From Auanema rhodensis (taxonomy: Eukaryota; Nematoda; Chromadorea; Rhabditida; Rhabditidae), in NCBI GenBank assembly GCA_964057225.1, contig OZ059895.1:8308001-8372000 (forward strand): DNA of 64,000 bases. Reading direction: 5' to 3'. The notes beneath the pieces are model-generated. The model did not search any database and had not been told where the DNA came from. It worked only from the letters and a program-made list of their open reading frames with translations. Both the position numbers and the translations under genes were made by a program. Below are positions 54,575-64,000 of the stretch, in pieces. Position 1 is the stretch's first letter; the number at the start of each line of letters is the position of its first letter.

Positions 54575-55631
54575 TATATTTAAATTTATAAATAATAAAA
54601 TATTTTATAATTTAGGTTGGAAAGAATCTCCAAACTTTCCTGTTGTAACATATTGTGATATGCAAATTCGAATATTAGGTCATGTTCAAAGACATACAGT
54701 ACAATGTGTACTTGTTATAAATATTTTTACAGAAAAGGTAATTATTTGTTTTCTTTTCAAATAAAAAAAAATTTATATTTAAACAGATTTTTATATTGTT
54801 ATGGCTTTGGTATACATTAGTTGCAGTTATTACATTTGGTAGTATAATGTCATGGATATTTAATTCTTTACCATTTGATCAACGTCAAAAGTATTTTTAA
54901 ATTTATTTATATATATATATATATAGTTAAATATAGTTAAATATATAGTTATATTAATATTTTATAGATTTATTACAAGACGATTAGAATTAGCTGATGT
55001 TGAGTTTAAGCCACGTGAACGACAATTAGAATTAGAAGAGGTACATATACATCTGTATCTACATATATAGATAATATAAAATTATTATTTATTATAGTTT
55101 GTTCGTGATTTTATTAAAATTGATGGAATTTTTGTACTGAGAATGATTACAATTCATTCTGGAGTATTAATATGCACAGAAGTTGTAGATACTATGTGGG
55201 ATCAATATTTAACTGAACAAGGTTTATATCTTATTATTTATAAAATATTTAATTATACTATATCATATTAATAGTTAACACAAATATTTTGGTTTTAATT
55301 CATTTTTCTAACATTTCCTTTTATATTCCAGGACATCAAATTATAGTCTCCTTATTGGATAGTCAGGGTAAGGTGATACTACTATATAAAGGAGAAAATA
55401 TATAATAATTTTATATTTTATTAGTTATATTATATGTTATAATTAATTTTAATTATTTTAGGAAAACCAGAAGATATTGAAAAAGATTTGGATCGTTCTC
55501 CATCAGCTGGAGGTATTTCATTCGATCATCATGGTCGTGGACGTAAAACATCGGTTCTGGTACCTTTGGTCTCACGAGAAGATTTAACACAGACTCCCGA
55601 ACAGTTTTTACGACCACCTAGTCGTATGTAA
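53432..55631 (+). CDS. Innexin gap-junction protein
   Basis: Thirteen exons join in phase (53432-53545, 53624-53711, 53780-53862, 53927-54080, 54127-54223, 54282-54381, 54429-54513, 54616-54737, 54787-54890, 54968-55040, 55098-55221, 55332-55367, 55462-55631) to give 449 residues. Innexins form intercellular channels and hemichannels. Visible marks: DDDISDRLHYYYTTT at the N-terminus, the family signature YYQWVP (98-103), four membrane spans, and two cysteines in each extracellular loop (ECWLP and MYCW; TYCD and VQCV). TVQCVLVINIFTEKIFILLW leads into the fourth span. NVQPATRKANINGLAAHL resembles the INX-10 type most, but I do not assign a number. The cytoplasmic tail is basic and ends PPSRM. 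The start lies one base after a TTTCAG acceptor, suggesting trans-splicing or a 5' UTR exon. Exon 12 is only 36 nt. Confidence 0.93.
54539..54570. repeat. (AT)n microsatellite in an innexin intron
   Basis: A perfect TA dinucleotide tract inside the seventh intron. Confidence 0.9.
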
Positions 55632-55756
55632 AAAAATATTAATATTTTGAATTGAAAATACTTGGATGCATTAAATTTTTATGATATTTTTTATAATGAT
55701 AAATATGTTGTTGCATTTTCTGATTTAGAACTATCGCTTTAATCTTTGTTAATGTG

Positions 55757-55828
55757 TCCTCGGTAGTATAGTGGTGAGTATCCGCGTCTGTCACATGCGA
55801 GACCCGGGTTCAATTCCCGGCCGGGGAG
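55757..55828 (+). tRNA. tRNA-Asp (anticodon GTC)
   Basis: A complete cloverleaf of 72 nt without an intron. Acceptor arms TCCTCGG and CCGGGGA pair over seven bases (one G-T). The anticodon stem CGCGT/ATGCG flanks the loop CTGTCAC with GTC at 55790-55792. The T-loop TTCAATT is flanked by CCGGG and CCCGG, and the discriminator is G. A and B boxes (TAGTATAGTGG, GGTTCAATTCC) are intact, and it closely resembles animal tRNA-Asp(GTC). It sits alone, 126 bp after the innexin stop. Confidence 0.95.
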
Positions 55829-56766
55829 AATCTTTTGTTTCTTTTTTATATTCAGTTTCTCTTTGAAACTTTAAAAGTAAAGATTAAAAGATTATTTTTT
55901 TAAAGAACTAAATGGAATAAACAACCGGTCAGAGAAAATTTTTAAAACAAATAAAGTTTTTACGTGAAAATAAAATTATAAAAATTTAATAAACAAGAGA
56001 AATAATTTAAACAAAGAATATTATATTATATAAACATTTCATGAAAAATGTATAAAATTATAAAATAAAATAAATAATTAGAATATAAAAGAACAATGTA
56101 ATATTATACAAATAATAATTTTTAATTAAATCAATATTTAAACGATTAATATAATTTTTTTTTAAAAATTTAAAATATAATTGAAATACTAGAAAAAAAA
56201 TTATAATTACTTAATATTATATTTGTTTTATGATAATAAAAAATATTCTGTATAGCTTCTGTATAAATAAAAATTGAAATTTCTTAGCTTTTCATGTTTT
56301 GAATGTTCATAACTATTCAACATTTGTCTGTTGTGCTTATATATGCTAGCATATATGTAACTAGAAATGTGTGTGAGGAGAATGGAGTAGAAGGAGGTGG
56401 GAGGCGTTTGTGGTCGTCATGGTACCCACCTAAAACCTTCTATATTATTTCTCTTTTCCTTTCTATTTTTCTTCAATTTTGAAGCTGATAATATTTTGGT
56501 TTAATTAAAATTATGTATATAGATAGATAAATATATTCATATTTATATAAACTATCTTATAATATACTTCAATAAAAATTTTTATTTATTTTTTTTTATA
56601 ATTCTATTTTAAAAATATTTATTAGCTTAATGATATTTGTTATTGTTTTAAAAATTTCATTTTGAAAATATTGAAATGTCTCATTGTTATGTATATATAA
56701 TAATATTTAAATTTCAACAACTAATGAAATATGATTGTAGAGAAACGACAGTTAATCTCATGCTGG
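55829..56766 (+). other. Intergenic region upstream of the ARL13 gene
   Basis: Very AT-rich, with no exon seen. A short GC-richer stretch at about 56370-56440 (GGAGTAGAAGGAGGTGGG...) may be promoter sequence for the downstream gene. No X-box was recognised with confidence. Confidence 0.5.
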
Positions 56767-58538
56767 ATGTGGTGTTGTTGCCAACCTCGCCCACCTGTTG
56801 TTCGGTAATTATATAGAAGAAAGCTAATTTTTAATTGATAATTATATTTAATTTAGTGAGATTAAACTAGTATGTGTAGGTGTGGATGGTGTAGGAAAAA
56901 CTGCCATAATTAAAACAATTAAAGGAGGTAAAATGTTTAAAAGTCTTTTTTTTTTAATTTTCTTTTTCTTTTCAGATGACTACAGAGATGTTCTACCAAC
57001 AAATGGCTTTTCAGTTATTGAATTCCCTTATAGTAAAGCATTTGATATTAAAGTTTTTGATTTGGGTGGAGGAGAACGCATTCGTGATATTTGGACAAAT
57101 TACTATGCCGAGGTACCTCGTCATAAGCTTTCGCTCTTCATATATTTCTATTAAGGTACATGGAATTGTATTTGTTGTGGATTTAACTGATCCAAATCGA
57201 CAAGATGAAGTTTGTTACTTTTTCTTCTTTGATAACTTTACAATTTTCATTTGTAAAATACATCGATATATAGCCTTTCATTTGAATCATTTTCAAATGT
57301 TTCGCTAGATACAACTCAATTATGCCCTTTTTTCACGTTGCGAACAGAGTATTGCAACATAATAATCAATCTAATAGCTTAGTATTCATATTGAAATGTA
57401 TCAAATACAAATTCTTTTCAGACATATCAATGTATTCGAAATTGTATAGAAAACAGAGATACATTTGGAAAGCCTTTTTTGTTTGTAATGAACAATGTGT
57501 CCGGAGGCGATATAGAAGATGTCGATTTTTGTTTAACGGTAAGTTGAAAGAAAAAAAATAATAATATCAAATATAATATATATTTAAGGCTAATTTGCAC
57601 GAAACATGCGAAAGAAATCATCAATATCCCTTCGTGACTCATTTACGTAAAATGACTCATTATAAACCTTTAGCTGTCAATAAAACAACTATTCAAAGAG
57701 TCAAAGCACAGCCTATTCCATTATTACAACAATTTCGAGATTTTGCAGAAAAAGTTTGAACCTTACCGAATATTCTATATATCTTTTTTTCAAATTTTAG
57801 ATCATAGAACAATATGTGCAAATATCCGAAGGGGTGCGACAAGCAGAAGTACGCCTACGAATACGTCAGCAGGAAGCAAGAGATGCTCGAAAGTTACGCT
57901 TAATGAAGATGGAACATGAGCAACGGAAGAGTGAAATTAGTATTATGGAAGGATATACGGTTTATACAATACCTAACAGGTGTTTTATACTTTTTGTTTC
58001 AATATAATTATAATAATATAGAACTGAAGAGCAACCCATAGCCATAATAGAGGAAGTACCGCTAGAAGAAGGTAGCCAAACATCCGCTCATTCCCTAACT
58101 CAACACAATATAGAAAATCAATATGTGGAACCTAACATAAATCCTTCTCCTTCTGATACTGTAGCGTCTCCAACTGGTGACGCATCATCAGCATTATCAT
58201 CAGATGTATTCGAACCAGACAATACAAAAGAAGCAAAAGCTGGAGCAGGCACGCATTCATCGAAAAAAATGGCTCACAACAAAGTGGTTCCACTAAATGA
58301 AGGTAATAGACAACAGAAAATTTGATTTGATCTCTGTTTTTACAGAAATAGATACACTCACAGTATCTTCAGATATCAGTACCGTAAAAGCGAATGGAAT
58401 TAGTAACGGTATAGCCTCTTGTGTAACATAACTCATTTCAACATTTCAGGAAAACGTCTTTCAAGCCGTATGGATAGAATCAAAATAGCTTTAGCTTCAC
58501 AAAAAGCTGCTCAACAACAGTTTCTACACGAAGCTTAA
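56767..58538 (+). CDS. arl-13: ARL13-type ciliary small GTPase
   Basis: Ten exons join in phase (56767-56804, 56857-56927, 56976-57112, 57156-57209, 57422-57538, 57589-57753, 57801-57979, 58022-58302, 58346-58408, 58450-58538) to give 397 residues. ARL13 proteins act in the ciliary membrane, in intraflagellar transport and Joubert-type signalling. Marks: N-terminal MWCCCQ (likely palmitoylated), P-loop GVDGVGKT (21-28), switch I threonine in LPTNGF, and the ARL13-typical G3 DLGGG (65-69) in which the usual catalytic Gln is absent. WTNYYAEVHGIVFVVD follows, then a charged coiled-coil (RLRIRQQEARDARKLRLMKM) and a low-complexity Ser/Glu tail ending in a basic helix. The G4 position reads NNVS instead of NKxD (see findings). 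Exon 4 is joined to the exon at 57422 by phase and homology; an alternative exon at 57309 hits a stop. The frame is open upstream to an acceptor, so a longer N-terminus cannot be excluded. Confidence 0.88.
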
Positions 58539-59069
58539 AACATTTTTCTCTTTCTCTGTTGACATATCAATTTAGACAATTTCCTGACGGATCCCCTGCT
58601 CATTTAGCGTGCTAAATTATTAAATTTTGTTCTAATCATACATAACTATTCAAAGATATGATTGAAATTGTATATAAAATGAAGTTCGTATCGAATTATA
58701 CACCATCATTGCAGCTCATTGCGTACTACGTCATATTTGTTGTTCAAATTATTCAAATAAAATTAAAAGAAAAGCGCCAGTTTCATAGTTTGTGAAAACA
58801 GAGTTATAGAAAACCAGTGCTTAATAACTGCACAAAATTTAAAAAATAGGAACACGCATTCTGATCATGATCGCTGACCTACTTGTAAATGGAGAGAAGG
58901 CGCAAATCTTATAGCAAAAACAAGCTTATGCTATAATATATTATGAATAAGATATTAATCAATGTGTAAGAATAAATTAGGTTAGATTTGGGAGTGAGAT
59001 GTTTAAATAGATTTGAGATCAATATGAACACGGGAAATGATAAGATCAAAGATATGAACAATAATCTAT
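58539..59069. other. Convergent 3' intergenic region
   Basis: 530 bp between the stops of arl-13 (+) and aph-1 (-). AATAAA at 58757-58762 is a candidate signal for arl-13. Nothing else is seen. Confidence 0.6.
58757..58762 (+). terminator. Candidate polyadenylation signal of arl-13
   Basis: AATAAA about 220 bp past the arl-13 stop, in the convergent spacer. Confidence 0.4.
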
Positions 59070-60296
59070 CTATGTTCTTTCTTCGGCTTCAATTTCATCC
59101 AACACTACCGCACCGGCTTTACAAAGCTTTTGACGAATCCAACGAAGTGTGGCCCAATCAGTGATTGCTTGCATACAAACTGAAATGATATTTCATCTCA
59201 TGAAACAATTTCAAAAGAATACAAACCATTTCCAAATGATCTAACAGATCCTCCCATTATTATATGAGAATGAATTATACAAGCCATCAAAATGATAAAT
59301 TGCAAAGTTAGAGCCTGCTTCTGATAACCAGCACTGCTGCTAAGACTCTAGAAAACAATTATCATAGTCAACTATTATGTTCATATAGATATCCGAATAA
59401 AAAAAACATACGATGGCTGATACAAGATAATGAGATCCAATAGCTGCTGCTCCAGATGTGAACCAGTTAGAATTGGTTGAAAAACGATGGCAAGAATCCC
59501 AAATCTTAAATAATTAGATTGAAGAAAATAAAAGAGGGTATATGGAATACCATGATAACCCAGGTTATATGGAATATAGTAAGGAACATAGCTGATAAAG
59601 CGTAGTAAAGCGGAAGCAATTCTCCTGCACGATTAACATCTGCAGAATTATCCTAAAAAATTTAAATTATAAAATAATTATAATTGATAATAATACTCTT
59701 AGAGCTGCAGGGAGACCAATACTACCATCACTAAAGAACTCAGCAAATACGTTCATGGTGTAGCATAATGCAGCAATAACGCCCATTCCTAATCCACAAA
59801 CCTTAAAAGAAAAAAAAAATTAAAAATGAAAAGAAAGATGAATACCAATGCAAGCATATGTCGAGAATTATGTAAATCAGCAATTACATTGCCTTCTCCA
59901 GTATTATCACCCGAATGAGCAATCTTATTCAATCCACTAAAAGCATACTTTATAAGATTAGAAAGAATAAGATATAATCTTTACCTTTGAGATTTCTTTA
60001 ATATCCAGAAATAAAAGACTTTTGCTGCTTCTTGATAAGCGATTGAAATAGCTACAGTAATTGGAATAGAATCAACAAACATGGAAATAAAAATCCATGT
60101 GAAAGAAGATAACAACAAAGAAACAAGCCACATAAAAGCTCTAAATAAAGAATTGAAAAATTATTGAACTATCATAAACTTACCCCAATACAAACAAGAT
60201 AATTCTTAACGCATCAGGAGCAACAAACCGGCAAAACAAAGCAAACGATGGCGAGAAACCCACCAGGTAACAACCCAGTGTTAGAAAGAGACCCAT
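59070..60296 (-). CDS. aph-1: Gamma-secretase subunit APH-1
   Basis: A multi-exon gene for a seven-span membrane protein of roughly 290-300 residues. It is a scaffold subunit of gamma-secretase, with presenilin, nicastrin and PEN-2, which cuts Notch-type receptors within the membrane. MGLFLTLGCYLVGFSPSFAL starts the first span. APDALRIILFVLGAFMWLVS and YQEAAKVFYFWILKK match family blocks. VCGLGMGVIAALCYTMNVF carries the GxxxG helix-packing motif needed for assembly. The two conserved intramembrane histidines are present (IFHITWVIM and GAAAIGSHYLV). IIMGGS closes the last span, and a short charged tail ends EAEERT. The wording is much closer to C. elegans APH-1 than to vertebrate APH1A/B. An acceptor (TATTAG) two bases before the ATG and the 277 bp spacing from tat-5 upstream suggest trans-splicing, possibly of an operon transcript. 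Confidence 0.95.
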
Positions 60297-60572
60297 ATCT
60301 AATACTATTTCATGTATAATATTCTCTATTGTACGAAATAAAAATAATTATAAGATTTAAACCATTGAATAGAAATCTTAAAAAATGTAATAAGCAAACG
60401 TTTTATCTTATATTAACAAAAAAAATGTCATATGCTATATAAAGACCGGTACCATAACTACTTGTAAACAACAAAGAGAAATAAAGTAATAGGTATCACA
60501 TATAAAGCATTATTATCACGAAGCGACCACAGGGCACACACATTATTGGCACAAAGAAGAAAAGAACATAAC
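60297..60572 (-). other. tat-5 / aph-1 intercistronic spacer
   Basis: 276 bp between the tat-5 stop and the aph-1 start, both on the minus strand. On that strand it runs from the tat-5 3' UTR to an acceptor at about 60299-60300. It is too short for a typical independent promoter in this window, where other same-strand spacers are 450 bp or more. Confidence 0.5.
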
Positions 60573-63500
60573 TCAGTTGACTTTGGCATAACTAGGAGGT
60601 GAAAACTTTCTTCTTAATGCTTTAATAACATAAAGAGGGAGGCATGAGATAGCAGTAATAGCCGTAGTCTTGGAAATGAACACCCAGGAAAGCACAAATT
60701 GTCTGTCAAAGTATTGATCAAAAACGACCAGTGAGACAGCATACAATCCTAGTGATAAAGCCTAAAATTCGTTAAACTTATTTGAACTTTCTTGCAGCGC
60801 TTACCTGTGCCAATAACATTGCCCAATGCCAAGTATGTACAGTCATTGCAACCATAATGAGTTCAGTTACAATGAGGGCGGAGAAGGAAATGGAAACAAC
60901 GTGAATGAAGTCGGCATCGAAGACGAGAAGGGCACCATACATGATTACTGCACCTGAAAAGAAACAAAAAATGAAAATATGCAACAATATAAAATACCTT
61001 GATAGAGACTGATAAGTACCCATATGCAGAATGTTTTATATGATAATGAACGCCCTTTTCCCAATTCTTTGTATAATTCCGGGTAAGTTAATGCATTTGT
61101 GGCTGTAACATCTCTGTCGACAACTAAAGAAAATACGGGAAGCATAGTATAGGCTGTTGAATAGCTGTAAGAAGGTTAAATGAGATTATAGGAAATTTAT
61201 GCTCTAAAACTTACGCGACCATGAGAACACCTTGGTACAACGAAACAGAAGCAAAGTAAAAGACGCACGAGAAAATGGCTTGCATAGTAGAAATGATAAG
61301 ACCTCTGTATATTAGAAAATAGAATAAAATAAAAATATATAACTACCTGTGCATGACGAATTGGGACAAGGCACATGAACGTTTGTAACAGAATCTTCCG
61401 TGAACAAGTAGAAGACGACATACGTGAGAAAATTGAGTTATGGAGAAATCAGCAGCAAGTGAGGCTTGCTTTCCTACAATCAAAATAAATAAATAAATAA
61501 ATAAATCTAAATGCCATACCTTCGTTGGCATCTATTCCAATACCGGCATGAGCAGCTTGAATCATACTAACATCATTTCCACCATCACCAATAGCAGCAA
61601 CACGAAGGGGAGCACGGTATTTCTTCAAAAGTTGAACAATTTGAGCCTTAAATAAATGTTATTTGATTTATCATATTGTAAGAATATCTGTACCTTTTGT
61701 TCTGGGGAGCATCTACAACAGACGACAGCAGTGCAAGCACAAACAAGCTCAGCAACCTGGAAATGAAGATATCATGATCCATGTTACAAAATGAATAGGT
61801 TTACCTCAGCCTCATAATATTGTAAACATACATTAAGAGCACTACCTTGCATAACAAGTGCAACATCACTTTTTCTAAAATAAAAAATTTAATAATTTTG
61901 AAAAAAACTTGAACAAACCTTCTTAAAGCATTCAATTCATTATGCGCATCTGTTCTATTTTGAACCGGTCCGAATACATGTACATTATCAGTTCTACTGA
62001 ATAATCCTAAAAACTATTACCATTAAAATTAATAAGAATCAAAGAAATTACCACTCGATTTAGCAATACAAATTGCAGTTTCGAGTTTATCTCCTGTAAG
62101 CATCCATATCTTAATTCCAGCATTTCTGAGTAATTCCAAAGATGTTGTTACTTGATCCTACAAAAAAAAATTAAAGTCATCAAATGCTTCAAATATCTAC
62201 CTGAAGACGATCTTCGACACCAGTAAGACATAAGAGCTGAAGATCCTTTTCCAATAAGCGGTTAACAACACTAGCCATACTTGCTGTACGATCCGAAATC
62301 GACATCTATTTTGAAAAAATGTAAATAAATTTGAGAAAAAATTACATACTTTAGCGGTATGATAAGCTCTGTCAAATTGTTCAAGTTCGGCAAGAGATAA
62401 GACTTTTTTGGCAACTACCAATGTTCTTAATCCTGAATAAATATAAATTTTGATGATCGTGATCATGATCGAAATATTCGAACCTTCACGAGCCATATTA
62501 CTGCATTCCTCTTCCAACCAATCATTATATTGGACCATACCAGCCATAACTGTATCTGCTCCCTTCATCAGAAGAGAAATTTCATCTGTGGTTTCATCCT
62601 TAATAATAATACCCATTCGTTTCGTTTCGCTAGTAAATGGGAAAAGATGTAAAATCTAAAAAAATGAGAATCATAAGCAAGTTTAAAATCAAATAATAAC
62701 CTGGAATTGTTTTCTTTGTCCATTAGCAAGTTGTACTTGAATCAAGTGTAGGTCTCTACTGGCCAATCGAACGCCAACGGTTTCAGTCCAACGAACGAGA
62801 GCAACCTCATCAGGACTAGCAGCTTGGTATGAAACACTTCCACCCTCCATAATAGGAGTTACATTGTGACACAAAGCAATTGCTTCAACAGCAGTCTGCA
62901 GTTTAGCAGAAAATGAATGTCTTGAATAGAGCCAAAGTTAATACTCAAATTTAAAATTTAAACTACTTAGCCAATTTCCCAGCATAAGCGCTTGCAACAT
63001 GTTGAGCAACTTCTTCAAAAGCATCAGAACTGAATGCCACTGTTCCAAGATGAATCTAAAAAAATAACTTGTTTCCGAAAGAGCAACAGAACTTACCTTT
63101 TTAAAGTGCATCTCATTTTTGGTTAACGTTCCAGTTTTGTCCGATAATAAAAACGATATTCTTCCTAATTCCTCAGGTATAGTTGAAGACCGTACCACCG
63201 TCTCCGGTATATTCTTATCTCTGCCAATTTGCCAGGAGAAAAACAACTTCAAACAAAAAAATTATAAACAAATAAAAACTGAGAACAAACTTTAGCCATA
63301 TCCAAATTTACACGAAGAGAAATAGGAATAATATAGGAGAATAAGAGAATGAAACGCATCAAGTATCGGTACCAATTTTGATCAATTCCTTTCATAACTA
63401 CCATTACAGAAGCAAGAACCATGACGAACAAGAACAATAATTTAGTTAAGTTATTAACCTTTAAATAACAAAAAATAGAAAAACAACAAAAAATTAATTT

Positions 63501-64000
63501 ACCTCTAAGTCCAGGAGGCCAACTTTACTTTCTGGCAAGGTAGTATTCATTACAGATCGAGTTTCACGGCCAGTATATACAACAATTCCAAGAGCAGTTC
63601 CGCTGGCCAAAACAGTATTGGACCATAGCACATTCTCAACATTCAAACTTCCATCTTGGATCTGGTCATCGTCAGAGGTAACTTTAAAAGTTCCAACGAA
63701 GGCATGAATATCCTTTTGTGGCTTTTCCGCATAAATCTCGCAATTGACTTCCATTAATTCCTATAAGCAAAAACAAAAATATTAATAATCTGCAGATTGT
63801 AAGCTTACAGCTTCAGTATTAAGATGTTGTGTATAAGGTACAGCAACTCGAAGTTTCCAATCTGTTTCTCCATCAAGCTGATCAGTACGAATAAAACACG
63901 CGCCCTAAAATAATAGAGCAATATGAAATGTTGATATATCTTCAATAATATTTCTTGTTTATTTAGCAAATTTCTCCTCTTTTTTTTTGCCCAAGCGCTC
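60573..64000 (-). CDS. tat-5: P4-ATPase of the ATP9/TAT-5 type, 5' part beyond window
   Basis: Exons from about 63906 down to the stop at 60573 encode the middle and end of a phospholipid-translocating P4-ATPase. The N-terminal exons lie past the right edge. Order of marks: [17 protein letters not shown] (about 63860), [15 protein letters not shown] and [14 protein letters not shown], the phosphorylation site [16 protein letters not shown] (about 63130), the nucleotide-site [10 protein letters not shown] (about 62570), the hinge [19 protein letters not shown] (about 61560), then four to six C-terminal spans and the end [13 protein letters not shown], characteristic of ATP9/Neo1p. C. elegans TAT-5 keeps phosphatidylethanolamine off the outer leaflet and limits vesicle shedding; ATP9 proteins work without a CDC50 partner. 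All catalytic residues seen are intact. It is followed on the same strand by aph-1. Confidence 0.95.

Noticed and set aside
57309-57362. Exon-like frame IQLNYALFSRCEQ in the ARL13 gene
   Set aside because: Has an acceptor but runs to a stop without a donor. Skipping it gives an in-phase join that matches the family. Could be a rare truncated isoform.
1-64000. Search for transposases, reverse transcriptases, viral or bacterial-type defence genes
   Set aside because: None of the readable frames showed such motifs. All confident genes are standard animal families.

Overview
The window is AT-rich animal DNA that reads as a nematode chromosome. The genes are split by many short introns (mostly about 45-120 bp) with T-rich TTTCAG-like acceptors. 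Several proteins match nematode members of their families: the APH-1 paralogue, UNC-122-type collagen-olfactomedin, innexin, NAS-type astacin with a ShKT tail, ARL-13 and SQV-4. Several start codons sit directly after a good splice acceptor, as expected if leaders are trans-spliced. Exon structures were built by hand from splice signals and reading-frame continuity. Where exon phases are given as consistent, the summed coding length is a multiple of three.

Layout: (1) 2041-5257 (-) a leucine-rich-repeat single-pass receptor-like protein. (2) 5258-20493, about 15 kb with no convincing protein gene, rich in GA/GAA microsatellites, with one compound hairpin and a paired-motif inverted repeat. 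(3) 20494-21719 (+) an unrecognised type I membrane protein with a serine tract. (4) 22150-31742 (-) myosin IX (HUM-7 type): RA, motor, IQ, two C1 domains, RhoGAP. (5) 31743-35956, a divergent intergenic region with one weak small gene. (6) 35957-40380 (+) a DIPK1/FAM69 divergent kinase with a 2.3 kb intron. (7) 40834-43761 (+) a gliomedin/UNC-122-like collagen-olfactomedin protein. (8) 45846-47766 (+) UDP-glucose dehydrogenase (sqv-4). (9) 48134-50306 (-) an astacin metalloprotease. (10) 53432-55631 (+) an innexin. (11) 55757-55828 (+) tRNA-Asp(GTC). (12) 56767-58538 (+) ARL13-type small GTPase. (13) 59070-60296 (-) aph-1, the gamma-secretase subunit. (14) 60573 to the right edge (-) the 3' part of a P4-ATPase of the ATP9/TAT-5 type.

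This is an ordinary mix of cell-surface, secretory-pathway, cytoskeletal, ciliary and matrix-synthesis genes, not a dedicated gene cluster. The closest to a functional unit is tat-5 followed 277 bp later on the same strand by aph-1, which could be an operon. I found no mobile element with coding capacity, no CRISPR and no viral genes. The best points for a second look are the altered G4 motif in the ARL13 protein, the unknown serine-tract membrane protein, the paired inverted E-box module near 13.45 and 17.85 kb, the hairpin at 9.12-9.23 kb, and the possible tat-5/aph-1 operon.
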